From JBBQRS01 sp038214535 (GTDB taxonomy: Bacteria; Chloroflexota; Anaerolineae; CG2-30-64-16), in contig JBBQRS010000063.1 of NCBI GenBank assembly GCA_038214535.1, forward strand, positions 1 through 28,638: DNA of 28,638 nt, given 5' to 3'. The position numbers and the translations under genes are program-made. The notes under the pieces were generated by a model. That model worked only from the letters and a program-made list of their open reading frames with translations. It had not been told where the DNA came from and did not search any database. Shown here piece by piece: positions 20,846-28,638 of the stretch (position 1 is its first letter; each line of letters begins with the position of its first letter).

Positions 20846-22276
20846 ATGGCGCTTGATGTCAAAGCATCCTCGGTAGATGTTGCGGTCGTGGGCGGCGGGT
20901 TCGCCGGTCTCAGCACGGCCTGGTATTTGCAGCAAGGCGGCGTCCATTCCTATGCTGTCCTTGAAGCGGGTGACCGTTGGGGCGGCAAGGTGCTCACCGA
21001 GCGCGTGGACGGTTATGGCGATGCGCCCTTCATCGTGGAGGGCGGCCCTGACTCGTTCTTCACGCAGAAGCCGTGGGCCGGGCAGCTTGCCGCGGAGCTG
21101 GGCATGGCCGACCGGCTGCTGGGGACCAACGACGCGGCGCGCCGAATTTACGTGGTCAACCGCGGCCGCCCAACGCCCATGCCCGACGGCGTGATGCTGA
21201 TCGTGCCGACCCGCTTCATGCCCTTCGCGCTCTCCCCGCTGATCTCGCCATTGGGCAAGCTGCGCATGGGCATGGACCTGTTCATCCCCGCCAAACGTGA
21301 CGGCGCAGACGAGACGTTGGCCGAGTTCGTCCGGCGACGGTTGGGCAACGAGGCGCTGGATAAGATCGCCGAACCGCTGATGTCGGGCATCTACAACTCG
21401 GAGGCCGAGCGGCAAAGCCTGCTGGCGACCTTCCCCCGCTTTCGCGCCCTGGAGGAGGATCATGGCAGCCTGACGCGCGGCATGTTGGCGTCGCGCCGCA
21501 ACCGCAAGCCCGCCGCGCCGGGGACGAAGCCGGTTTCCGCGTTCATGTCGCTGATTGACGGCACGGGCGAGCTGGTGGCCGGGCTTGCGGCGCAACTGAC
21601 CGGCGACCTGCGCCTGAACACCGCCGTGCAGGCGCTCGAGCCTGCGCCGGATGGCGGTTACTTGCTGTACCTGACCGGCGGCGAAACGCTGCACGCGCGC
21701 GCCGTGGTGCTGGCCGCCCCTGCCTACGTCGGCGCAGATCTGATTAGGAGTTTCGCCCCCGCGTCCGCTGCACTGATGGCCGGCATCCGGTACGTTAGCA
21801 CCGGGACGATCTCGCTGGCATATCGGGAGCGCGATCTCGACACGAACCGGCGCGGCTTCGGCGTGGTCGTGCCGCGCAGCGAGGGCCGCCCGATCAACGC
21901 CATCACCTGGAGTTCCGTCAAGTTCGATCACCGCGCGCCCGACGGCCATGCGTTGCTGCGCGTCTTCTTCGGCGGCTCGCGCAGCCCGCGCTCGGTGGAG
22001 TTGAGCGACGACGCGCTGCTGGATACGGTGCGGGGTGAACTGGATATCCTGCTGGGGATTCGCAGCGAACCGCTCTTTCATCGTATCTACCGCTGGCCGC
22101 GCTCGAACCCGCAGTATGACGTGGGCCACCTGGATCGCGTGGCCAACATCGAAGCCGCCTTGCCGCCCGGCGTCTACGTCACCGGCAGCCCGTATCGCGG
22201 CGTCGGCCTGCCCGATTGCGCCAAACAGGCCAGTGAAACCGTTGGACACGTCCTCGCCGGCCTGGCGGGGGCCTGA
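20846..22276 (+). CDS. hemY: oxygen-dependent copro/protoporphyrinogen oxidase (HemY/CgoX)
   Basis: This 476-aa FAD-dependent oxidase removes six electrons from the porphyrinogen ring. The FAD-binding start VAVVGGGFAGLSTAWYL (residues 12-28) is followed by LEAGDRWGGKVLTE. EGGPDSFFTQKPWA and GIYNSEAERQSLLATFPRF are hallmarks of the HemY family. The C-terminal ITGSP-like FAD loop is YVTGSPYRGVGLPDCAKQA. Length is normal (450-480). In the HemQ-dependent pathway the substrate is coproporphyrinogen III (CgoX). The enzyme needs oxygen, so this operon points to an aerobic or microaerobic lifestyle. It begins three bases after the ferrochelatase stop. Confidence 0.95.
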   Translation: MALDVKASSVDVAVVGGGFAGLSTAWYLQQGGVHSYAVLEAGDRWGGKVLTERVDGYGDAPFIVEGGPDSFFTQKPWAGQLAAELGMADRLLGTNDAARRIYVVNRGRPTPMPDGVMLIVPTRFMPFALSPLISPLGKLRMGMDLFIPAKRDGADETLAEFVRRRLGNEALDKIAEPLMSGIYNSEAERQSLLATFPRFRALEEDHGSLTRGMLASRRNRKPAAPGTKPVSAFMSLIDGTGELVAGLAAQLTGDLRLNTAVQALEPAPDGGYLLYLTGGETLHARAVVLAAPAYVGADLIRSFAPASAALMAGIRYVSTGTISLAYRERDLDTNRRGFGVVVPRSEGRPINAITWSSVKFDHRAPDGHALLRVFFGGSRSPRSVELSDDALLDTVRGELDILLGIRSEPLFHRIYRWPRSNPQYDVGHLDRVANIEAALPPGVYVTGSPYRGVGLPDCAKQASETVGHVLAGLAGA

Positions 22277-22309
22277 CACGATTCTGTTTTTTCCTTCAGG
22301 GGAGGAAGT

Positions 22310-24016
22310 ATGCCACGTTGGATTCTCGTTCTGTTGCTCGGTTCGGCTCTTGCGCTTTCTGCGGCAGGTTGCGCCGCGCCTGCGCCCGCCATGCCCGCGG
22401 CGGTTGACGCCGCGACCGTCGCGCCTGCCGTTGTCGTAGATGCGACCGCGACGGAAGCGCCCGTTACAACGGACGCGCCCGCGGCCACCGAAGCCCCCGT
22501 CGCCGCCGCAGAACCGTCCGGCGGCGTGCTGGTGCGCGCCATGACCTCGGAACCCGCGCAGATTGACCCGCAGGGCCCACCGAGTTCGGGCCTCAGCGTC
22601 GTGCTGCCCTATCTGTTCGACACGCTGGTCGTTCGCGACCTGGATAACAACGTCGTCCCGCTGTTGGCCGAAAGCTGGGACGAGGCCGCCGACGGCAAGA
22701 CCATCACGATCAAACTGCGCCCCGACGTGAAGTTCAACGACGGGACGCCGCTGGACGCCGAAGCCGTGAAGTTCACCTTCGACCGCTTCAAGGAATCGGG
22801 CGTGCAGTCGCCCATCTACGCGGGTATCCAGCAGATCGCGGGCATCGAAGCGGTGGATGACCTCACCGTGCGCTTCACCTTCGACGCCCCCGCCGCCAAC
22901 TTCTGGAGCACGGTCTCGATGCCCTACGCGGGGATCATCAGCCCCTCTTCCGTGCAGGAAGCCGGCGACGTGAGTGAAGTGCGTCTTGTCGGCACCGGTC
23001 CCTTCCGGCTGGGTGAGTGGAAGCCCGGCCAGTCCATCACGCTGGATCGTAACCCGGACTATGCCTGGGGCGCGGCGGTCACGGAAAACCAGGGCGCGCC
23101 TTATCTGGATCAGATGGTGCTCAAGGTGATCCCGGACGCCGCCGCGCAGTTGGCGGCGCTCGAAGCGGGCGAGGTGGACGTGATCTTCGTCAACAACCCG
23201 GCGCACCGCGACCAGCTTGCGACCGAGCCGAACATCCGGCTGGAAGAGACGGTCCTCAACAGCCTGATCTACCTCGGCTTCAACAACCGCAAAGCGCCCT
23301 ATGACGACCTCAAGGTGCGGCAGGCGTTGTCGCACGCCATTAACAAGGATCAGATCGTCGAGGCGGCGCTGGGCGGCCTGGGCATCGCGGCCTTCGCCCC
23401 GCTCCCGCCCACCCTCCCCGGCTTTGACCCGGCCCTCAAAGCCGATGAACTCGGCTACGATGTGGAAAAGGCCAAAGCCTTGTTGACGGAGGCCGGCTTC
23501 ACCGCCGGGGGCGACGGCAAGTGGATGCGTGATGGCGAGCCGCTGCGCGCCGTGCTGCTCACCTCGACCCGTCCTCCGAATGACGCCATCGCGACCGTCA
23601 TCCAGAGCCAACTCCAGGAGATCGGCGTAGACGTTGAAATCCAGCAGCTCGACGGCAAGGCCGTGATGGAAGCCGCTGGCGGCGGGCAGTTCGACTTGTT
23701 GCTCTGGCGCTACGACTGGAACGACCCGGATGCGCTCAACATCTTCCTGGGGTCTGACCGCATCGGCAGCACGAATCGTGTCGCCTACAGCAACCCGCAA
23801 GTAGACGAACTGCTGAAACAGGGCGCGCAGGAGTTGGACGAGCAAAAGCGCGCGCAGATCTATCGCGACGCGGAAAAGCTCATCATGGCCGATGCGCCCT
23901 GGCAGGCGATCTACAACCCCATTGACCTGATGGCGATCCGCGACAACGTGCAGGACCTCAAGATGGGCTACATGGGCCGGATGCTCGTCAACGACGCGCG
24001 CGTGGTGGGGCAGTAA
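22310..24016 (+). CDS. ABC transporter solute-binding lipoprotein, family 5 (peptide/nickel type)
   Basis: This 568-aa exported lipoprotein belongs to SBP family 5 (DppA/OppA/NikA). The signal peptide ends in LSAAGC with the lipidated C21. A tether of about 45 residues rich in Ala, Pro and Thr follows (repeats like TEAPV). The binding domain then begins at GGVLVRAMTSEPAQIDPQG. Family motifs include AESWDEAADGKTITIKLRPDVKFNDGTPLDAEAVKFTFDR, LVGTGPFRLGEWKPG and APYDDLKVRQALSHAINKDQI. GGGGAGGAAGT precedes the ATG. It begins 33 bases after hemY in the same direction, so it may be part of the heme transcript. Ligand is unknown: peptides are most usual, but heme is carried by DppA in some bacteria. 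Confidence 0.93.
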   Translation: MPRWILVLLLGSALALSAAGCAAPAPAMPAAVDAATVAPAVVVDATATEAPVTTDAPAATEAPVAAAEPSGGVLVRAMTSEPAQIDPQGPPSSGLSVVLPYLFDTLVVRDLDNNVVPLLAESWDEAADGKTITIKLRPDVKFNDGTPLDAEAVKFTFDRFKESGVQSPIYAGIQQIAGIEAVDDLTVRFTFDAPAANFWSTVSMPYAGIISPSSVQEAGDVSEVRLVGTGPFRLGEWKPGQSITLDRNPDYAWGAAVTENQGAPYLDQMVLKVIPDAAAQLAALEAGEVDVIFVNNPAHRDQLATEPNIRLEETVLNSLIYLGFNNRKAPYDDLKVRQALSHAINKDQIVEAALGGLGIAAFAPLPPTLPGFDPALKADELGYDVEKAKALLTEAGFTAGGDGKWMRDGEPLRAVLLTSTRPPNDAIATVIQSQLQEIGVDVEIQQLDGKAVMEAAGGGQFDLLLWRYDWNDPDALNIFLGSDRIGSTNRVAYSNPQVDELLKQGAQELDEQKRAQIYRDAEKLIMADAPWQAIYNPIDLMAIRDNVQDLKMGYMGRMLVNDARVVGQ

Positions 24017-24021
24017 GCGCC

Positions 24022-24951
24022 ATGACGCCGGGGAGGCTCGCCCATCGGCTGCTGGGGATGGTCATCGCGCTCGTCGCAGTGAGCGTGTTCACATTCCTCG
24101 CGCTGGCGACCATCCCCGGCGACGCAGCCTCCGCGATGGTGGGCGACAGCGCCTCGCAGGAGCAGTTGGCCGCGCTGCGCGACCAGATGGGCCTCTCCGC
24201 ATCGCTGCCCCAACGCTACCTGACCTTCGCCGCCGGTGTGCTGCACGGCGACCTGGGGCGCTCGCTGGTCAGCGGGCGTCCCGTCAGCAGCATGATCCTG
24301 GAACGGCTGCCCTACACGCTGCTGCTCTCCTTCAGCGCAATCACGCTGGCGCTGCTGATCGGCGGGCTGGCGGGCATGATCGCCGGTACGCGCGCTGGCA
24401 GCGCGCTCGATACGATCATCATGGGCGGCATGGCGCTGGGCATCGCCGTGCCGACCTTCTGGAGCGCGCTGCTGCTCATCATGGTTTTCTCGCTTAAGCT
24501 CAGGTGGCTGCCGGTCGTCGGCGCGACGAGTCCGTTGCATCTCGTGCTGCCCACGGTGGTGCTGGCCCTGCCCACTGCCGCGGTGCTGGCGCGGCTACTG
24601 CGCTCCAGCCTGCAAGATACCCTGGGCGCGGACTACATCCGCACGGCGCACGCCAAGGGGCTGCCCTCGCGGCGCGTGTTGACCCGGCACGCCCTGCGCA
24701 ACAGCCTTGCGCCCGTGGTCGCCATACTTGGCTTGCAGATCGGCCACCTGATCGCGGGGGCGTTCGTGGTTGAGACCATCTTCGCCTGGCCGGGGCTGGG
24801 CCGCCTGACCGTGCAGGCCATCTTCGACCGGGATTACCCCGTGGTGTTGGGGACCACGCTGGTGATTGCCGCCAGCTTCCTGATGATTAATCTTCTGGTT
24901 GACCTGGCGCATGGCCGGCTCGACCCGCTCGTGGGGAGCAAGTCCATCTGA
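24022..24951 (+). CDS. ABC transporter permease, DppB type
   Basis: This 309-aa inner-membrane permease has six predicted helices and starts with the family-typical RLAHRLLGMVIALVAVSVFTFLALATIPGD. GDLGRSLVSGRPVSSMI is a known DppB motif. The EAA loop that contacts the ATPase is YIRTAHAKGLPSRRVLTRHALRNSLAP (about residues 207-235). The following segment (IGHLIAGAFVVETIFAWPGLGRL) is equally typical. It starts five bases after the binding-protein stop. No ATPase gene is present in the rest of the window on this strand. Confidence 0.95.
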   Translation: MTPGRLAHRLLGMVIALVAVSVFTFLALATIPGDAASAMVGDSASQEQLAALRDQMGLSASLPQRYLTFAAGVLHGDLGRSLVSGRPVSSMILERLPYTLLLSFSAITLALLIGGLAGMIAGTRAGSALDTIIMGGMALGIAVPTFWSALLLIMVFSLKLRWLPVVGATSPLHLVLPTVVLALPTAAVLARLLRSSLQDTLGADYIRTAHAKGLPSRRVLTRHALRNSLAPVVAILGLQIGHLIAGAFVVETIFAWPGLGRLTVQAIFDRDYPVVLGTTLVIAASFLMINLLVDLAHGRLDPLVGSKSI

Positions 24952-24963
24952 TGCGCGCGCACC

Positions 24964-24972
24964 GGGGGAGAG
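24964..24972 (+). promoter_or_regulatory. Shine-Dalgarno that sets a GTG start for the DppC-type permease
   Basis: GGGGGAGAG lies seven bases before GTG 24980. It outranks the upstream ATG 24899, which lies inside the DppB-type gene. Confidence 0.6.
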
Positions 24973-24979
24973 CGTAATC

Positions 24980-25933
24980 GTGGCGACGCCCTGGGCCGGA
25001 CGCAGTTTGCCCTGGTCGCTGTCGTCCGCCGCGTCCACGGTGCGACGCGACCGGCTCGGGGATGTCGCGCTGCCCCCGCGCATCGCGCGTCGCCGGATCA
25101 CCCCTGGGTTGGTCATCGGCGCGGCGATTGTCGCCGTTCTGGTGCTGGCCGCCGTGTTGGCCCCACTGCTCGCCCCGTTTGACCCTAACCGCATCATGGT
25201 GGGGCCGCGCCTCACCGCGCCCTCCGGCGTGCACCCCTTCGGCACGGATGCCCTGGGCCGCGACCAGTTCAGTCGCATCTTGTTCGGCGCGCGTATTGCC
25301 TTGCTGATGGCGCTGCTGGGGACGGCGATCTCCGCGGTCATCGGGGTTTCGCTGGGGCTGCTGGCCGGGTTCCGAGGGGGCCGCACCGACGCGCTGGTCT
25401 CGCGGGGCATGGATGTCTGGCTCGCGTTTCCCGGCCTGCTGTTGGCGATTGTGCTGGTCGCGCGATTGGGGCCGTCGCTGCAGAACGCCATCATCGCGCT
25501 GGGGATCGTCGGCGCGCCCTCGTTCTTCCGGCTCAGCCGCACGCTCACCCTGAGCGCGCGCGAAACGCCTTACGTCGAGTCGGCGCGCGCCGTGGGCGCG
25601 TCCGAAAGCCGCATCGTCCTGCGCCACATCCTGCCGAATATCACCGGGGCGCTGCTGGTGATGATGACGTTGCGCGCCGGGATCATCATCCTGGCGGGCG
25701 GAGGGCTGAGCTTCATCGGGCTGGGCGCACAGCCACCGCAACCCGAGTGGGGCGCGCTGCTGGCCGTTGGCCGTGATCACATGGCGACGGCGCCCTGGCT
25801 CGCGTGGTTTCCGGGGTTGAGCATCACGCTGACCGTCCTGGGCCTCAACCTGCTCGGCGACGGCCTGCGCGATCTGCTCGACACGCAACGCCTCAACGTA
25901 GGGGTCAGGCGTTCCCACACCATTCACGCGTAA
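24980..25933 (+). CDS. ABC transporter permease, DppC type
   Basis: This second permease of 317 aa (GTG start) has an N-terminal helix (PGLVIGAAIVAVLVLAAVLAPLLAPFDPN) followed by HPFGTDALGRDQFSRILFGARIAL, a DppC signature. The EAA loop is YVESARAVGASESRIVLRHILPNITG. FIGLGAQPPQPEWGALL near residue 250 is equally diagnostic. The frame is open to 24899, but the ribosome site before GTG 24980 and the avoidance of a long overlap favour the shorter form. The normal family end (GDGLRDLLDTQR) is followed by an extra ten or so residues encoded by one arm of the inverted repeat 25898-26000. Confidence 0.93.
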   Translation: MATPWAGRSLPWSLSSAASTVRRDRLGDVALPPRIARRRITPGLVIGAAIVAVLVLAAVLAPLLAPFDPNRIMVGPRLTAPSGVHPFGTDALGRDQFSRILFGARIALLMALLGTAISAVIGVSLGLLAGFRGGRTDALVSRGMDVWLAFPGLLLAIVLVARLGPSLQNAIIALGIVGAPSFFRLSRTLTLSARETPYVESARAVGASESRIVLRHILPNITGALLVMMTLRAGIIILAGGGLSFIGLGAQPPQPEWGALLAVGRDHMATAPWLAWFPGLSITLTVLGLNLLGDGLRDLLDTQRLNVGVRRSHTIHA

Positions 25934-26000
25934 CGAACGATATAAGAAAGCAGCGATTCGATGGTATTGTACATGTTGCCGGGGAACGCCTGACCCCTAC
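25898..26000. repeat. 19-bp inverted repeat joining two convergent gene ends
   Basis: GTAGGGGTCAGGCGTTCCC (25898-25916) and its exact reverse complement (25982-26000) are separated by 65 bases. The left arm encodes residues near the C-terminus of the DppC-type permease. The right arm supplies the TAG stop codon (25997-25999) of the convergent GHMP kinase gene. The element may also serve as a two-way transcription barrier, although no T-run follows the arms. Confidence 0.85.
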
Positions 26001-27091
26001 AGCGCCGCCGCGCCGCGAAATAGCGTCTGCCCGTCGCGCTCCCACGTGCGCAGCCCATACCGGCTGAGGTAGATCGGGATGTTGGTGAACAGGGGATTGG
26101 CCGCTTCGATGGCGCGTAACATGGCGCGCTTCTCCGCGGAGCGGTCGCCGCAGAGCAGGGTGACGGATCCGCCTTCGCCGCCCGCGCCGTTCACCTTCCA
26201 GCCCAGCGCGCCGTGCCGTCGGGCGATGTCAATCACCTGCCATGCCTCGGCGCTGACGAGATCGGGGTGCAGCGCCGCTTGATGCCGGGTGTTGTCGCCC
26301 ATGGTCGCGCCCAGCGCGGGAAAATCCCCCGCATAGACCGCATCGCGCGAGCGTTCCGCCGTGGCGCGTAGCGCGTTGAGCTTCGCGCAATCCGGTCCGC
26401 TGTCTTCCAGATCGCGGATGACTTTCTCGTGTACCTGTGAGGAGTTGTGTCCCTTGCCGAGAAAGATCAGCGCCAACCGCCGCTCTAACTCCCACCAGAT
26501 AGCGTCGGCAACGCGGATCGGTGACACGGAGGCGTGCGGATACCGGTGCATCTCCACGTAGTTGATGCCCCCATAGGCCGCCGCCAGTTGATCCTGGATG
26601 CCCGATTGCAGGTTCAGCATCTCCACTTCGATGGCGTGGGCTTCGTGCGCCGCCTCATGGGGGGTCAGTTGGCCCGGCGTCAGGCGATCCAGCGCGCCCA
26701 CCAGCGCCACGGCCACCGACGCTGACGTACCCGTAGATGCGCCCGCTGGCGCTTCGCAATAGATGGTCACTTCCAGGGACAGATTATCGGGTACGCGCAT
26801 CCGTTCGATGGCCGCCTCCAACAGCGGATGCCGCCACTGCCCGTTGGCTTTCGGCTGCGCTTCGTAGCGTTCGCCGTAGTTCTCCGCGTTGATGACAACC
26901 CGCGACCCTGCCGCATCCGGCTCGAAGGGATACACTTCGATCTGCACTTCCGCGTAGGGATACACCGCGATATTGAAGATTTTGCCGTGTCCGGCGAACC
27001 AGGTGTCGGTCCAGCCGCCGTTGTCGCAAATGCGAATCGGGGCGACGCTGTTGATCACGCGTACGGGATGGCGGTTGGGCCGGCTCTCCAT
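25997..27091 (-). CDS. GHMP-family sugar kinase
   Basis: This 364-aa cytoplasmic ATP-dependent kinase belongs to the GHMP superfamily, closest in appearance to the HddA (heptose 7-phosphate kinase) and fucose/arabinose kinase-like group. Motif 1 is APIRICDNGGWTDT with a substrate-binding Asp. Motif 2, the ATP phosphate loop, is APAGASTGTSASVAVA (about 114-129). Motif 3 is KVNGAGGEGGSVTLL near residue 300. ATG 27091 is preferred over 27133 because AGGA lies eight bases before it. It is downstream of a Gfo/Idh/MocA dehydrogenase and a short-chain dehydrogenase on the same strand, which suggests sugar or polyol metabolism. The exact sugar cannot be named. Confidence 0.88.
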   Translation of the reverse strand: MESRPNRHPVRVINSVAPIRICDNGGWTDTWFAGHGKIFNIAVYPYAEVQIEVYPFEPDAAGSRVVINAENYGERYEAQPKANGQWRHPLLEAAIERMRVPDNLSLEVTIYCEAPAGASTGTSASVAVALVGALDRLTPGQLTPHEAAHEAHAIEVEMLNLQSGIQDQLAAAYGGINYVEMHRYPHASVSPIRVADAIWWELERRLALIFLGKGHNSSQVHEKVIRDLEDSGPDCAKLNALRATAERSRDAVYAGDFPALGATMGDNTRHQAALHPDLVSAEAWQVIDIARRHGALGWKVNGAGGEGGSVTLLCGDRSAEKRAMLRAIEAANPLFTNIPIYLSRYGLRTWERDGQTLFRGAAAL

Positions 27092-27137
27092 GGGGTATGT
27101 CCTGGGGTTGCTAGAGTGATGTTGGAGAAGCAATCCA

Positions 27138-27203
27138 CCCTTCGTAGTGACGGCTTCAGCCGTTGACAGGGTCAGACGACGACTGAAGCCGTCACTACGA
27201 GGG
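27138..27203. repeat. inverted repeat, CGTAGTGACGGCTTCAGCCG family
   Basis: Arms 27143-27159 and 27183-27199 (CGTAGTGACGGCTTCAG and complement) pair perfectly over 17 bases, with partial pairing beyond. It is a diverged copy of the element at 15997-16061 and lies in the gap between the GHMP kinase and Gfo/Idh/MocA genes. Confidence 0.8.
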
Positions 27204-27211
27204 AAACAAAT

Positions 27212-28402
27212 TCAATACTTCAGATCAATCATGCGCCGCGACGCCGCCGATTCCACGATCGCGTCGCAGATCACCGCGTTGCGATACCCGTCCTCGAAAT
27301 CGGCCCCATAGGGCGCGACCGGCTTGTCGTTGACGATGCAATCCAGGAAGTGCGTCAACTCATGCACGAAGGTGTGTTCCCAACCGATGATATGCCCCAT
27401 CGGCCACCAGTTCGACATCCACGGATGGAACGCTTCGCCCACCATCACGCGCGTCCAGCCCTGGGTTTCCTTCGGTTCGCCGCCTACCCAGAACACATCC
27501 AGCTCGTTCATCGTCTCGATGCCGAACCGGATCGAGCCCAGCTCGCCGTTGATCTCGATGAACTCGCCGTTCTTGTTGCCCGCCGCAAACCGGCTGGCTT
27601 CCAGTGTCCCGATGGCTCCGTTATCGAACTCCACCACGGAGGCGAACGCGTCGTCCACGTCCACCTTCAGCATCTTGCCGTCCGGCCCCGGGCGCTCCGG
27701 CACGAAGGTCTTGGTGAGCGCGCCGATGGTCTTGACCTCGCCGCACAGGTGGCGCGCCAGATCCACGATGTGCGACCCCAGGTCGCCGATCGCGCCGCTG
27801 CCTGCCGTCGCCTTGTCGGTGCGCCAGATCATCGGCGTCCCATAGTGCGGCATGATCCATTCCTGCAGATAGCGCGCCCGGAAGTGATAGATGCGCCCCA
27901 GCTTGCCGCTCTGGATCAGGTCATACGCCAGCCGGATGGCGGGCACGAAGCGGTAGTTGTGCGCCACCATGTGCTTGACGCCTGCCTTCTGCACAGCGTC
28001 CCACATGGTCTTCGCTTCCTCGGCGGTGCGCGCCAACGGCTTCTCGCAGAAGACGTGCTTGCCTGCTTGCGCCGCGGCGATGCTCGGTTCGGCGTGCGCG
28101 TCGTTCGGCCCACCGTTATCGAAGAGCTGCACGTCCGGGTCGGCGATCATCTCGCGCCAGTCGGTGTAGACCTTCTCATAGCCGTAGCGTTTCGCGGCTT
28201 CCGTCGCCGCGTCTTCGTTGCGCCCGGCAATCGCCACCAGCCGCGGAATCGCCGGCGGCGGGTACATCATGTAGGGGATCTTCTTGAATGCGTTGGTGTG
28301 GGCCTTGCCCATGAACCCGTAGCCCAACATCCCCACGCCGATCACCGGCGCTTCCTTCGTGGCCTTCGGCCCGGCCATCGCGGTGAAAGATTGTTCTGCC
28401 AT
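27212..28402 (-). CDS. Gfo/Idh/MocA-family NAD(P)-dependent dehydrogenase
   Basis: This 396-aa oxidoreductase is likely to act on a sugar or cyclitol. The Rossmann nucleotide loop is GVGMLGYGFMGKAH (residues 22-35), and the family motif HVFCEKPLA gives the EKP triad at 120-122. GDLGSHIVDLARHL carries the conserved His of the substrate site. The C-terminal alpha/beta domain ends with FEDGYRNAVICDAIVESAASRRMIDL, typical of the family. GGAGG seven bases before the ATG supports the start. Length is normal. It lies upstream of the GHMP kinase gene and downstream of a short-chain dehydrogenase gene, giving a presumed catabolic operon whose sugar is unknown. Confidence 0.93.
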   Translation of the reverse strand: MAEQSFTAMAGPKATKEAPVIGVGMLGYGFMGKAHTNAFKKIPYMMYPPPAIPRLVAIAGRNEDAATEAAKRYGYEKVYTDWREMIADPDVQLFDNGGPNDAHAEPSIAAAQAGKHVFCEKPLARTAEEAKTMWDAVQKAGVKHMVAHNYRFVPAIRLAYDLIQSGKLGRIYHFRARYLQEWIMPHYGTPMIWRTDKATAGSGAIGDLGSHIVDLARHLCGEVKTIGALTKTFVPERPGPDGKMLKVDVDDAFASVVEFDNGAIGTLEASRFAAGNKNGEFIEINGELGSIRFGIETMNELDVFWVGGEPKETQGWTRVMVGEAFHPWMSNWWPMGHIIGWEHTFVHELTHFLDCIVNDKPVAPYGADFEDGYRNAVICDAIVESAASRRMIDLKY

Positions 28403-28435
28403 TGTGTGTCCTCCTTATTCTCGTGTCTCAACAAA

Positions 28436-28506
28436 CCGCGGAGTGCGCATCCTCAGATGCGCATCTCCGTTGCATCGTGGCGCATCTGGGGATGCGCACT
28501 CCGCGG
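28436..28506. repeat. GTGCGCATC inverted repeat, copy 2
   Basis: Arms 28436-28452 (CCGCGGAGTGCGCATCC) and 28490-28506 are perfectly complementary over 17 bases; the loop contains a further GATGCGCATC-type palindrome. It shares sequence with 8403-8434 and lies just upstream of the Gfo/Idh/MocA gene. Confidence 0.85.
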
Positions 28507-28568
28507 AGGTATGATATGACAGAGACTAACCTTACAGGCGATTCCGTGTGTTACGTGGCAGAGTATTC

Positions 28569-28638
28569 TTATGCGAAGCCGCCGGTGGAGGCTTCGCCGC
28601 CGTCTACGAAGATCACCGACCCGCTGATGAACTGGATC
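28569..28638 (-). CDS. short-chain dehydrogenase (SDR), C-terminal fragment; rest outside window
   Basis: Reading the minus strand into the window edge gives a frame ending GSVIFVDGGEASTGGFA and a TAA stop at 28569-28571. The motif (T/S)G-x-(V/I)-(I/F)-x-VDGG is the standard C-terminal signature of classical SDR enzymes, so this is the 3' end of such a gene. Only 22 full codons are inside the window; substrate and start cannot be assessed. It is upstream of, and in the same direction as, the Gfo/Idh/MocA gene, separated by about 165 bases that hold an inverted repeat. Confidence 0.75.
   Translation of the reverse strand, partial: IQFISGSVIFVDGGEASTGGFA

Noticed and set aside
22277..22309. 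Possible terminator between hemY and the binding-protein gene
   Set aside because: A T-run is present, but the only pairing (CCTGA with TCAGG) places the T-run inside the loop and not after a stem, so it does not fit an intrinsic terminator.
20129..23845. 1238-codon open frame on the minus strand
   Set aside because: It is antisense to hemH, hemY and the solute-binding protein, all of which have clear family motifs. High G+C leaves few stops in the complementary frame; its protein is rich in Arg, His and Gly and shows no domain.
24887..25927. 346-codon open frame on the minus strand
   Set aside because: It is antisense to the DppC-type permease gene. Its text is Gln/Arg/Asp-rich and lacks domain features.
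27350..28519. 389-codon open frame on the plus strand
   Set aside because: It is antisense to the Gfo/Idh/MocA gene and crosses an inverted repeat. The composition is Arg/His-rich with no recognisable motif.

Overview
The window is a GC-rich, densely coded piece of a bacterial chromosome. I infer a member of the Chloroflexota. The reasons are the combination of a HemQ-type heme cluster, a lipoprotein with an Ala/Pro/Thr-rich tether, a YkuD protein with a TYGC active site, large polytopic GT39 and O-antigen-ligase proteins, and many small dispersed palindromic repeats. This placement rests on gene repertoire only; no rRNA or other phylogenetic marker is present. No tRNA, rRNA, CRISPR array, transposase gene or replication origin was seen.

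Layout. 1-1729 (+): the 3' part of a GH13 alpha-glucosidase, then a WrbA-like flavodoxin. 1829-3093 (-): a visibly AT-richer island with an unrecognised 201-aa protein and a DUF433/DUF5615 antitoxin-toxin pair that has its own promoter. 3162-11229 (-): an O-antigen ligase-like membrane protein, a GH2 beta-mannosidase, a GH130 mannoside phosphorylase, a phosphotriesterase-family hydrolase and a GT39-type glycosyltransferase. 11470-15865 (-): a tight three-gene envelope operon of an L,D-transpeptidase, a glycosidase/muramidase-like fusion and a two-helix membrane protein. 16101-17288 (+): an M24 aminopeptidase. 17391-22276 (+): a heme operon of a MerR-type HTH protein, a radical SAM/SPASM protein, HemQ, ferrochelatase and a porphyrinogen oxidase. 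22310-25933 (+): a family 5 solute-binding lipoprotein and two permeases, with no ATPase gene. 25997-28638 (-): a GHMP sugar kinase, a Gfo/Idh/MocA dehydrogenase and the 3' end of a short-chain dehydrogenase.

How the genes work together. GH2 mannosidase and GH130 phosphorylase suggest intracellular breakdown of beta-mannosides, with the phosphorylase conserving energy as mannose 1-phosphate. HemY, HemH and HemQ carry out the last three steps of the coproporphyrin-dependent heme pathway. They are headed by a likely regulator whose promoter overlaps a perfect 15-bp palindrome. The envelope operon combines peptidoglycan cross-linking with a putative glycan-binding or glycan-cleaving fusion protein.

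No gene-free stretch exceeds about 300 bases. The longer gaps (8306-8562, 11230-11469, 15866-16100) are filled mainly by short inverted repeats belonging to several families. Some of these also run into the ends of coding regions.
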